From Parafrankia discariae (GTDB taxonomy: Bacteria; Actinomycetota; Actinomycetes; Frankiales; Frankiaceae): a stretch of 33,892 nucleotides of DNA. Location of the stretch: positions 98,288 through 132,179 of the forward strand of contig NZ_KB891148.1 in assembly GCF_000373365.1 (NCBI RefSeq), given 5' to 3'. The position numbers were made by a program, and so were the translations under genes. Below, piece by piece: positions 7,499 through 14,779 of the stretch (its first letter is position 1; each line of letters begins with the position of its first letter). The notes beneath the pieces were generated by a model. It was not told where the DNA came from, did no database searches, and was given only the letters and a program-made list of their open reading frames with translations.

Positions 7499-8497
7499 AT
7501 GCCAGGCGAACCCGCCGCGTCGACCGAACCCGCTCTGCCGGCCGGGCCCACCGCGTCGGCCGAACCCACCGCCTCGCCCGGCGGGAGCGCGTTCGGCTCC
7601 TGGTACTCCGCCGCCGGGGTCCGCGGCGGCGCCCGCCAGTTCTTCGGCCCGGAGATGGAGCGTGGCCGGGTCTTCTTCCCGGCGGAGCTCGTCCCCCACC
7701 TGTCCCACGAGGCGGTCCGGGCGCTGCCGCCGGCCCGGGTCCGCGAGCTGACCGTCCGGCATCTCTACCAGTTCCTCCTCTCCGCGACCCACCTGGAGAC
7801 CCGGGTCGTCAACCGCGGGGCGGAGCGCATCGCCGCCAACCAGGCGGGCGTCGACCTGCCCACCGCGGGCCGGCTGGACGCGTACAAGATCTACTGCGAC
7901 GAGGGCTACCACTCGCTCTACAGCCTCGACCTGGCCGACCAGATCGCCATCGCGACCGGCATCCCGATCCCCGGGTGCGACTACGGCGCCTTCGTCGGGG
8001 AGCTCGCCCGGACCGGCCGCGACCTGCTGCCCGGCGAGCCGGTGCTGGCCCAGCTCCTCCAGGTGATCGTCTTCGAGACCCTGATCACGGCCGTGCTCAA
8101 CGAGGTCCCGAACGACCCGACCGTCGTCACGGCGGTGCGCGAGCTCACCCGGGACCACGCCCGCGACGAGGGCCGGCACCACCGCTTCTTCACCGGCTTC
8201 TTCCACGTCCTGTGGGCGCAGTTGAGCGGGTCGCTGCGGATCCGCGTCGGCGCCGCCGTCCCCGGCCTGGTCCTCGCCTGCCTGGCGGTGGACGTCGGGC
8301 CGATCCGCGTCTCGCTGCGACTCGCCGGGCTGGACGGCGCCGCCGCCGACGCCGTCGTCCGGGACGTCTACGGCGGGGCGGCCGCGACCCGCCGGAGCCG
8401 CGAGCTGGCCCGGGCGACGGTGCAGATGTGCGAGTCCGCCGGCGTGCTCGACCTCCCCGGGGCCCGGGAGCACTTCGCCACCCACGGGCTGGGGTGA
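7499..8497 (+). CDS. AurF-family diiron N-oxygenase
   Basis: A 332-aa protein with all the metal-ligand motifs of the AurF/CmlI arylamine oxygenase family: Glu100 in THLETR, Glu135 and His138 in DEGYH, Glu193 in FETLIT, and His220, Glu224 and His227 in DHARDEGRHH. The spacing matches AurF, in which three Glu, one ExxH pair and a HxxxExxH cluster bind two irons. Family members oxidise aromatic amines to hydroxylamine, nitroso or nitro groups. The first 30 residues are a disordered Ala/Pro/Ser tail. AGGAGG lies 8 nt before the ATG, which is 1 nt after the upstream stop. In this operon the obvious arylamine is kynurenine or a product of it; this is inference. Confidence 0.9.
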   Translation: MPGEPAASTEPALPAGPTASAEPTASPGGSAFGSWYSAAGVRGGARQFFGPEMERGRVFFPAELVPHLSHEAVRALPPARVRELTVRHLYQFLLSATHLETRVVNRGAERIAANQAGVDLPTAGRLDAYKIYCDEGYHSLYSLDLADQIAIATGIPIPGCDYGAFVGELARTGRDLLPGEPVLAQLLQVIVFETLITAVLNEVPNDPTVVTAVRELTRDHARDEGRHHRFFTGFFHVLWAQLSGSLRIRVGAAVPGLVLACLAVDVGPIRVSLRLAGLDGAAADAVVRDVYGGAAATRRSRELARATVQMCESAGVLDLPGAREHFATHGLG

Positions 8498-9351
8498 GGC
8501 GCGCCGTGCCCGCTCCCGAGACCGACGGCGAGCCGCTCACCTACGCGACCTATCTGCGCCTCACCCAGCTCCTCGACCAGCAGCGGTGCCGAAGCTCACC
8601 CACCGCCCACGACGAGCTGCTGTTCATCACGATCCACCAGGTGTACGAGCTCTGGTTCAAGGTGCTGCTGTTCGAGCTCGCCGACGCGCGGGACCGCATG
8701 CTCCGCGGCGACGCCCGCGGAGCCGGGCTCCGACTGCGCCGGTGCCAGGAGATCGAACGGGTGCTGGTCGGGCAGATCGAGGTGGTCGACACGATGAGCC
8801 CGCGCGGCTTCCTGCAGTTCCGCGGGGTCCTCGGGACGTCCAGCGGCTTCCAGTCGGCGCAGTTCCGCGAGATCGAGTTCCTCTCCGGCACCCCCGACGA
8901 CGGCTGGCTCGCCCGGGCGGGCTGGCTCAGCTCCGACGACCGGGCGCAGCTGTGCCGCCGCCTGGCCGAACCCGACCTGTGGGACGCCTTCCTCACCCTC
9001 GTCGGTGGCACCGGGTTCGCCGTGGCCACCGAACACCAGCGCGCGGCCGCCCTCGCCGAGATCGCCGGCGGGGACGAGTCGGCCGGCCGGAACGGGGGGC
9101 ACGGTGAGCTGTGGGACCTCTCGGAGGCGCTGCTCAGCCACGACCAGATGTGGTCCGCCTGGCGCGCCCGGCACCTCACGGCGGTGGTGCGCCAGCTCGG
9201 GGAGAAGCCGGGCACCGGCGGGAGCGCGGGCGCCGGCTACCTGCGGGCGCGGGTCGATCTGAGGTTCTATCCGGAGCTGTGGGCCGCGCGGAGCCTGCTC
9301 GCCGCCGACGACGAGCCGCGGGAGACGGCCCCCGGGGCGGGGCGGCGGTGA
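8494..9351 (+). CDS. kynA: Tryptophan 2,3-dioxygenase
   Basis: Haem dioxygenase of 285 aa that opens the indole ring of L-tryptophan to N-formylkynurenine, the first step of the kynurenine pathway. Seen in the sequence: FITIHQVYELWFK with the active-site His48, FLQFRG with the substrate-carboxylate Arg110, SSGFQSAQFR, WRARH with the presumed haem-ligand His227, and the C-terminal GTGGSAGAGYLR loop. Length and motif order are those of bacterial TDOs. The GTG at 8494 overlaps the upstream TGA (GTGA); a second in-frame GTG at 8506 is an alternative. Its placement next to a formamidase gene confirms the pathway. Confidence 0.93.
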   Translation: MRRAVPAPETDGEPLTYATYLRLTQLLDQQRCRSSPTAHDELLFITIHQVYELWFKVLLFELADARDRMLRGDARGAGLRLRRCQEIERVLVGQIEVVDTMSPRGFLQFRGVLGTSSGFQSAQFREIEFLSGTPDDGWLARAGWLSSDDRAQLCRRLAEPDLWDAFLTLVGGTGFAVATEHQRAAALAEIAGGDESAGRNGGHGELWDLSEALLSHDQMWSAWRARHLTAVVRQLGEKPGTGGSAGAGYLRARVDLRFYPELWAARSLLAADDEPRETAPGAGRR

Positions 9352-10244
9352 GCGGCGCGCCCGGCCGGCGGACGTGGGAGAACGACCGGGAGCTGCGCGA
9401 CCGCGCGTACTCGCCCAGCCTGACCGTGCCGGACATGGCCGGCTTCCTGCGGGAGTACGCCGCCAGGTCCGACGCGGCGCGGCGGAGCATCGCCTGGCGG
9501 GAGATCGCCTACGGGCCGACCGCCGCCGAGACCCTGCACCTGTTCCCGGCCCGGCGGGACCACGCCCCGTTGCAGGTCTTCGTCCACGGCGGCTACTGGC
9601 AGGAGCTGAGCCGGTGGGAGTCGTCGTTCGCCGCGCCGGACTTCGTCGCCCGCGGCGCGGCGTTCGCCGCGCTCGGCTACGGGCTCGCCCCCGCGCACCG
9701 GCTCGACGAGATCGTCGCCCAGGTCCGCCGAGGCGTCCACTGGCTGTTCCGGCATGCCGGCGAGCTGGGTGTCGATCCCACCCGCGTCTTCCTGAGCGGC
9801 TCGTCCGCCGGAGCCCACCTGGTCGCGATGTGCCTGCTCGACGGCTGGCTGCCGGCCCCGCTGCGCCCACGGGACGTCATCCGCGGCGCGACCCTGCTCA
9901 GCGGGATCTACGACCTCGAGCCGCTGCGGGACACCTACGTCGGGGAGGCCATCGGGCTCACCGCCGCCGAGGCCGCCCGCAACAGCCCGCTGCGCCGGGC
10001 GGGCAGCCGGCTCCCGCCGCTGGTCGTCGCGCGCGGCGAGCGGGAGACGGTGGCCTTCGCCGCCCAGCACAGCGCCTTCACCACCTCCCTGGCCGGGACG
10101 GGCACCCCGGTGACCGCGCTGGTGGCCGCGGGCCGGCACCACTTCGACCTGCCCTTCGACCTCGGCGACCCGGCCACCCTCCTCGGCCGGGCGACGCTGA
10201 CGCGGATGGGCCTGGCCGTTCGCCTCCCGGCGGACGGGCGATAG
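9348..10244 (+). CDS. Alpha/beta hydrolase, kynurenine formamidase type
   Basis: A 298-aa alpha/beta hydrolase with the HGGYW oxyanion-hole motif (residues 80-84) characteristic of kynurenine formamidases, the nucleophile elbow GSSAG (Ser153) and a C-terminal GRHHFDLPF segment carrying the catalytic His. It should cleave formate from N-formylkynurenine, the product of the adjacent dioxygenase, giving kynurenine. The GTG start overlaps the dioxygenase stop (GTGA at 9348-9351). Last gene of the coupled run. It belongs to the HGGXW/esterase-like type, not the metal-dependent KynB type. Confidence 0.9.
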   Translation: MSGAPGRRTWENDRELRDRAYSPSLTVPDMAGFLREYAARSDAARRSIAWREIAYGPTAAETLHLFPARRDHAPLQVFVHGGYWQELSRWESSFAAPDFVARGAAFAALGYGLAPAHRLDEIVAQVRRGVHWLFRHAGELGVDPTRVFLSGSSAGAHLVAMCLLDGWLPAPLRPRDVIRGATLLSGIYDLEPLRDTYVGEAIGLTAAEAARNSPLRRAGSRLPPLVVARGERETVAFAAQHSAFTTSLAGTGTPVTALVAAGRHHFDLPFDLGDPATLLGRATLTRMGLAVRLPADGR

Positions 10245-10253
10245 CCCGACACC

Positions 10254-10281
10254 CCGGGGGCCGGCGACTCCCCGCCCCCGG
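10254..10281 (+). terminator. Hairpin after the tryptophan/AurF operon
   Basis: CCGGGGGC (10254-10261) pairs with GCCCCCGG (10274-10281) across a 12-nt loop, 10 bp after the formamidase stop. Plausible terminator, although such G/C runs are common in this genome. Confidence 0.45.
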
Positions 10282-10497
10282 CCGACCGGCCGGAAGTGGC
10301 GGTCACGCACCGTCACCCGCCCCGTCCCACCAGGCCGGGTCCGGCTTCGTGAGCAGGACAGACGTCCCGCCGGCGGGCCGCGGACGCGCGTCGGCGGGAA
10401 CTCTCCGCAAACGGGGCGCCCGGGATCAACGGGTAATCTCGGGACGATCCGGCATCAGGCCGGCTCACGATCATGGCCGGTCAAGGAGGGATCAACG

Positions 10498-11070
10498 GTG
10501 GCGGAAGAGGTTGGCCCGGAGTTCGGTCCGCTGGCGGTACTGGCCGGCGAGTGGGAGGGCGACCAGGGGGTGGACGTCGCCTTCGGGAACACCGAGGGCT
10601 CGATGATCACGACCCCGTTCCGCGAGCGGGTCACCCTCAAGCCGTTCGGCCCGGTGGACAACGGCACGCAGCATCTCTACGGCCTGGACTACCACATGGC
10701 CGCCTGGCGGTTCGGTGAGGAGAAGCCGTTCCACACCGAGATCGGCTACTGGCTGTGGGACGCCGAGCTCGGGCACGTGATGCGCTGCTTCATGGTTCCC
10801 CGCGGCCAGGTGCTGATCGCCGGCGGCATCGTCGCGCCGGACGCGACCAGCTACACGCTGCGCGCGGAGGTCGGCTCGACGGAGTACGGCATCCTGTCCA
10901 ACCCCTACCTGGCGCGCGCCGCGAACACGACGCTCTACGAGGTGACCATCTCCGTCGCCCCGGACGGCAGCTTCACCTACGACTCCACCACCACGATCGA
11001 CCATGCGCGGGTGTCCGAACCGGTCGCCCACACCGACCACAACGTGCTGCGCCGGCTGCCCGAGGCGTAG
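10498..11070 (+). CDS. Nitrobindin-like haem-binding beta-barrel protein
   Basis: A 190-aa protein that resembles the nitrobindin/THAP4-type FABP-like barrel: it opens with GPLAVLAGEWEGDQG, continues through PFRERVTLKPFG and HLYGLDYHMAAW, and has the conserved PFHTEIGYW segment about residue 80. Characterised nitrobindins bind ferric haem and react with nitric oxide or peroxynitrite. The GTG start has a strong AAGGAGGG site 7 nt upstream. It lies 253 bp after the formamidase gene in the same direction, so it may have its own promoter. The position next to an N-oxygenase operon is suggestive but may be chance. I could not identify the haem-ligating His with certainty. Confidence 0.7.
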   Translation: MAEEVGPEFGPLAVLAGEWEGDQGVDVAFGNTEGSMITTPFRERVTLKPFGPVDNGTQHLYGLDYHMAAWRFGEEKPFHTEIGYWLWDAELGHVMRCFMVPRGQVLIAGGIVAPDATSYTLRAEVGSTEYGILSNPYLARAANTTLYEVTISVAPDGSFTYDSTTTIDHARVSEPVAHTDHNVLRRLPEA

Positions 11071-11150
11071 CCGGGGCCGCCATCGCGCCCAGGCCCACCG
11101 ACCACCCGCGCACACCCCCACGAACGCTCACCCCCACAACCGCACACCGC

Positions 11151-11180
11151 CGAGCGCCGGACTTTCCAGTCCGGCGCTCG
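11151..11180 (+). terminator. Strong hairpin terminator
   Basis: Perfect 13-bp stem (CGAGCGCCGGACT at 11151-11163 with its complement at 11168-11180) and a TTCC loop, 81 bp after the stop of the nitrobindin-like gene. Confidence 0.8.
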
Positions 11181-11365
11181 CGCGTGCGCCGGTCCTTCCG
11201 CGCGCGGCCCCGCCCGGCCCTCCACCCGAACCGCTGGTGGCCTCGACGTCGGGCGCGACGTGAACCGGCGCGCACCACAAACAAGGCACCCCGACAAGGA
11301 ATCCCGCCGGGAAACCAGGAGCCCTGTTCTCGAAGAAGCCGGCGAACCGGGCACACATCTTTCTA

Positions 11366-11394
11366 TTGACATGTGAGCCGTTACTAACGATGCT
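11366..11394 (+). promoter_or_regulatory. Candidate promoter with embedded operator palindrome
   Basis: TTGACA (11366-11371) followed after 17 bp by GATGCT is a reasonable -35 with a weak -10, in an AT-richer patch about 240 bp upstream of the GMC oxidase. The spacer carries the exact palindrome CGTTACTAACG (11379-11389), positioned where a repressor could block polymerase. Confidence 0.4.
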
Positions 11395-11634
11395 GGGTGA
11401 CGCCCGGAACGGGGCATTTCGGGTGCCCCGCCCGCTCTGAGCACGACCGTACGCGTAACCAGAGCAGCTGAATTTCCGCCCGCAGCGGACACCCCTCGGC
11501 AATTGCCCCTGCCCGCGTCCGCCCGGATTTCGTGACTTACGTCGGCGCACCCCAGCCGGCCGGTGGACCTCCCGTCCACCCGCGTGCGGCCGAAGGACGC
11601 GCACCCTGCCCGCGATTCAACTCTGGAGTCCACC

Positions 11635-13260
11635 ATGCCCGAAAACACGCCCGACACCGTCGAATCCACCCCCGGCCTCAACCGCCGGCACTTAATCGGC
11701 ACGGCGGCCATCGGTGCCGCCGCGATCGGCGGTTTCACCGCGGGGCCGGGGGCCGTCCGGGCCCGGGCCGCCACCCCCGTGCCGGCCACGGTGCAGCGGG
11801 AGCGCGCCGTGGTCATCGGCAGCGGCTTCGGCGGCGGCGTGACCGCGTTGCGGCTGGCCCAGGTCGGCGTGTCGACGCTGGTCCTGGAGCGCGGACTGCG
11901 CTGGCCCACCGGGCCGAACGCCACGACGTTCTGCCGCTTCGCCAACATCGACAACCGCTCCGCCTGGCTGACCGACCACGCCACGGTCGGCGGCGTGGTG
12001 AAGACGTGGGAGCCCTACACCGGGGTGATCGAGAGCATTCCCGGCAACGGAATCACGGTGAACTGCGGAGCGGCCGTCGGCGGCGGCTCGCTGATGTACC
12101 ACGGTATGACGCTGAAACCGTCGAAGGCGAACTTCGCCGCGTCGATTCCGGTGGCCGCGAACCTCTACGACGAGCTCAACCTGTGGGCGTATCCACTGGT
12201 GGCCAGCATGCTGGGTGTCTCCACGATTCCGGCCGACATCCTGAACTCCGACCCGTACAAGTCCTCCCGGGTCTTCCGGGACGTGGCACCGGGCGCGGGC
12301 CTGGAGCCGTTCCAGGTTCCGCTGCCGATCGACTGGCAGTACGTGCGCGGCGAACTGAACGGCCAGTACCAGCCGACCTACACCACCAGCGACATCGCCT
12401 TCGGTGTCAACAACGGCGGTAAGCGCTCCATCGACGTCACCTACCTCAAGGCCGCGGAGGCCACCGGTCGGGTCCGCGTCGCGACGCTGCACGTCGTCCG
12501 CGACATCGCGCTCGACGCGAACAAGAAGTGGGTACTGACGGTCGACCGCATCAACACCGGCGGCGTCGTCCAGGAGACGAAGACCATCGTCGCGGACGCG
12601 GTGTTCCTCAACGCGGGCTCCGCCGGCACGACCCGCCTGCTGGTGAAGTCCAAGGCGAAGGGGCTGATCCCCAACCTGCCGGACGCCGTCGGCACCCAGT
12701 GGGGGAACAACGGCGACCGCATCTACCTGTGGAACGGCATGAACGGCGACATCGGGACCCAGCAGGGTGGTCCCGCCTGCGTGGGCGGCCGCGACACCAC
12801 CAGCTCGATCCCGCTGACCATCATCCACGCGGGCTCCCCCATTCCGAGCACCGCCGGCAAGCTGATGACGGTCGTCGGCTTCGGGATCGTGAACCCCGCC
12901 GGTACCTGGGCCTACGACTCGGCGAAGGACGACGCCGTGCTGACCTGGCCGTCCAGCGGTGACGCCGCGCTGCAGGCGCTGATCGCCGCGCGCATGCAGA
13001 AGATCGCCCAGGTGGGCGGCGGCATCATGATCGACACGAACGCCCAGGCGAACTCGACGTGGCACGCCCTGGGCGGCGTGCCCATGGGGTCCGCGGTCGA
13101 CCTCTACGGCCGGGTCATCGGCCAGAAGGGCCTCTACGTGCTCGATGGCTCCCGGATCCCGGGCTCCACCGGCGCCTGCAACCCGTCCATGACGATCGCG
13201 GCCCTCGCCGAGCACAGCATGTCCAAAATCGTTCTCCAGGACGTCGGACGCGTCTTCTAG
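11635..13260 (+). CDS. Exported GMC oxidoreductase, cholesterol-oxidase-like
   Basis: A 541-aa flavoenzyme. The N terminus has a twin-arginine signal: LNRRHLIG (Arg17-Arg18), then a hydrophobic Ala/Gly stretch and ARAA as a possible cleavage site near residue 46. The FAD motif GSGFGG is at 62-67; GGGSLMYHGM near 150 is typical of cholesterol oxidases; TWHALGG (His477) and CNPSMTIAALAEHS (Asn516) match the catalytic His and Asn. The Glu that assists isomerisation in Streptomyces cholesterol oxidase appears not to be conserved (HAGSPIP at that place), by eye only. Likely oxidises a sterol or another bulky alcohol outside the cell. The start at 11635 has GGAG 7 nt upstream; the frame extends to 11563 without a better site. 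Confidence 0.88.
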   Translation: MPENTPDTVESTPGLNRRHLIGTAAIGAAAIGGFTAGPGAVRARAATPVPATVQRERAVVIGSGFGGGVTALRLAQVGVSTLVLERGLRWPTGPNATTFCRFANIDNRSAWLTDHATVGGVVKTWEPYTGVIESIPGNGITVNCGAAVGGGSLMYHGMTLKPSKANFAASIPVAANLYDELNLWAYPLVASMLGVSTIPADILNSDPYKSSRVFRDVAPGAGLEPFQVPLPIDWQYVRGELNGQYQPTYTTSDIAFGVNNGGKRSIDVTYLKAAEATGRVRVATLHVVRDIALDANKKWVLTVDRINTGGVVQETKTIVADAVFLNAGSAGTTRLLVKSKAKGLIPNLPDAVGTQWGNNGDRIYLWNGMNGDIGTQQGGPACVGGRDTTSSIPLTIIHAGSPIPSTAGKLMTVVGFGIVNPAGTWAYDSAKDDAVLTWPSSGDAALQALIAARMQKIAQVGGGIMIDTNAQANSTWHALGGVPMGSAVDLYGRVIGQKGLYVLDGSRIPGSTGACNPSMTIAALAEHSMSKIVLQDVGRVF

Positions 13261-13282
13261 GTTCCCGCTCCCGGCACGCCCG

Positions 13283-13317
13283 GGGTACCGATCCCGTGAC
13301 CTGCGGGATCGGTACCC
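13283..13317 (+). terminator. Strong hairpin terminator after GMC oxidase
   Basis: Perfect 14-bp inverted repeat (GGGTACCGATCCCG and complement) with a 7-nt loop, 22 bp after the GMC oxidase stop. Confidence 0.85.
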
Positions 13318-13412
13318 ACCGGCCCGCGGAGGCGGAGCCGGCGCCCGCGCTGCCCGCCTACCACAACGACCTGATCGTGCTGGCGTAGGTTCAGGCTTCT
13401 CACCAGCATCTT

Positions 13413-13817
13413 TTGACAATCGGGCGGACAACGGGTCCATACCCGCGCTGCACACGCACGGCTGGGCCCCTGCGACCGCACGACGCAGCAGCGGCTCCCG
13501 TGGACCATGCCGACGCGTATATCGATCCGGAGTACTTCCACGAGCTGTTCTGCGCCGATGTCGACGCGGGGCAGGCGGCGATCATGGCCTCGAGCCAGCG
13601 CGGCTTCGCCGCGTCGTGCCTGTCGACGCCGTCGGGGTGGCGCACGATTCCGAGCTGGTATCTCGTGGCGGCGAACGACGCAACGATCCCACCGGAGGCC
13701 GAGCGGGTGACGGCGGCGCGCGCCGGCGCGCGCACGATCGAGGTGGCCAGCTCCCACGTAGCCATGGTCAGCCACCCGGCGGAGACGGCCGACCTGATCA
13801 TCGCCGCCGCCAGCTGA
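13413..13817 (+). pseudogene. C-terminal remnant of an alpha/beta hydrolase
   Basis: From about 13500 the frame reads DHADAYIDPEYFHELFCADV, then a GQAAIMASSQRGF segment, TIPSWYLVAANDATIPPEAER and SSHVAMVSHPAETADLI. These are the last about 100 residues of a salicylate-esterase/EstC-like alpha/beta hydrolase, including the acidic-residue loop and catalytic His. The N-terminal half with the nucleophile elbow is absent, and the sequence before 13500 is unrelated. No convincing start or ribosome-binding site is present. It is best read as a deletion remnant; translation of the fragment cannot be excluded. Confidence 0.75.
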
Positions 13818-14221
13818 CGATCACCGAGCCCGGCCCACCGGCGGTCCCCACGTTCGGTGGACCGGGCTCGGCGCGGCTCGGGAACATCCACACCGAGCCG
13901 TTCGGCGCGGCAGAGTCCGGCGTCGGCTCACGTTGTCCGGCGTCGGCTCACGTTGAGGGGTGCCCTTGCGCAGGCCGGGGGCCTGCCAGGCCAGGACCGC
14001 GAGGCTCTCGTGCGGGCAGCGGTAGCCCATCGACTTGCTGAGCCGTTGCTCACCAGCAGCCCGCGAGGACGGACCGTCCACCTCGACGCGGGCGCCCAGC
14101 GGATCGTGGACAGCTACCGGCAGCGCGGGCTCGCCTGCCAGTTCCGCACCCGCGATGCCGAGGTCCCCGGCTACGGCGGCGGCGCGCCCGCAAGTAGGCG
14201 GGGACCTCGTACAGTACGGCC
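13818..14221. other. Gene-poor stretch with repeats and coding debris
   Basis: About 400 bp follow the hydrolase remnant. They contain a duplicated 20-mer (13916-13955), a plus-strand frame at about 13950-14130 reading ALVRAAVAHRLAEPLL that looks protein-like but matches nothing I know, and a hairpin with 10-bp arms (14160-14169 with 14199-14208) just before the DinB-like start. Together with the truncated hydrolase this looks like a decayed or rearranged locus. Confidence 0.5.
13916..13955. repeat. Direct tandem repeat 2 x 20 bp
   Basis: Two exact adjacent copies of TCCGGCGTCGGCTCACGTTG. Confidence 0.95.
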
Positions 14222-14752
14222 ATGAGCTCCGGCGTCCCGCTCCTCACCGACGCGTTCGGGCGGATCCGGGAGATCGTGCACGGCGTCGTCGACGGCCTGA
14301 CCCCGGGCGAGCTGAACCACCGGCTGGACGGCCGGGCCAACTCGATCACCTGGCTCGTCTGGCACCTCACCCGGGTGCAGGACGACCACGTCGCCGCCGC
14401 GGCCGGGTCGGAGCAGGTCTGGGTCGCGGGCGGCTGGGAGCGGCGGTTCGGGCTGGACCTCCCCACCGGGCCGCGGGACGGGTACCGGGCGATCGGCTAC
14501 GGCCACAGCTCGGCCGACGTCGACGCGGTGCGCGTCACCGATCCCGGTCTGCTGCTCGGCTACCACGACGCCGTCCACGAGCGGACCGTCCGCTATGTCG
14601 GGCAGCTGGGTGACGCGGACTTCGACCGGATCGTGGACGAGGCGTGGGATCCCCCCGTCACCCTCGGTGTGCGGCTGGTGAGCGTCGTCTCGGACGACCT
14701 CCAGCACGCCGGGCAGGCGGCGTTCGTCCGCGGGCTCGTCCACCCCGGCTGA
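14222..14752 (+). CDS. DUF664 DinB-like protein (mycothiol-dependent metalloenzyme family)
   Basis: A 176-aa four-helix-bundle protein of the DUF664/DinB_2 type. ITWLVWHLTRVQDDH (His48) supplies the first metal-ligand His, and LQHAGQAAFVRG near the C terminus supplies the last; a YHDAVHERT segment lies between. Related actinobacterial proteins act as mycothiol- or other thiol-dependent S-transferases or maleylpyruvate isomerases. The substrate is unknown. No strong ribosome-binding site is visible before the ATG, but the family N terminus fits this start. A hairpin just upstream (14160-14208) may affect its expression. Confidence 0.85.
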   Translation: MSSGVPLLTDAFGRIREIVHGVVDGLTPGELNHRLDGRANSITWLVWHLTRVQDDHVAAAAGSEQVWVAGGWERRFGLDLPTGPRDGYRAIGYGHSSADVDAVRVTDPGLLLGYHDAVHERTVRYVGQLGDADFDRIVDEAWDPPVTLGVRLVSVVSDDLQHAGQAAFVRGLVHPG

Positions 14753-14779
14753 CCACCCGGGCACTCCGCCAGCCCAGGG

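Larger units (their letters stand above)
11071..11634. other. Gene-free stretch of 564 bp with terminator, promoter and leader
   Basis: It holds the hairpin at 11151-11180, a possible promoter at 11366-11394 with an internal palindrome, and a small hairpin at 11410-11430 (CGGGGCA/TGCCCCG arms, 7-nt loop) in what would be the leader of the GMC oxidase gene. No open frame here looks like a real protein. Confidence 0.6.

Noticed and set aside
13320-13388. Short frame ending PAYHNDLIVLA before a TAG
   Set aside because: Looks slightly protein-like, but it lies just after the terminator and is too short to assign.
11692-13455. 587-codon minus-strand frame opposite the GMC oxidase
   Set aside because: Antisense shadow of a gene with clear FAD and catalytic motifs.
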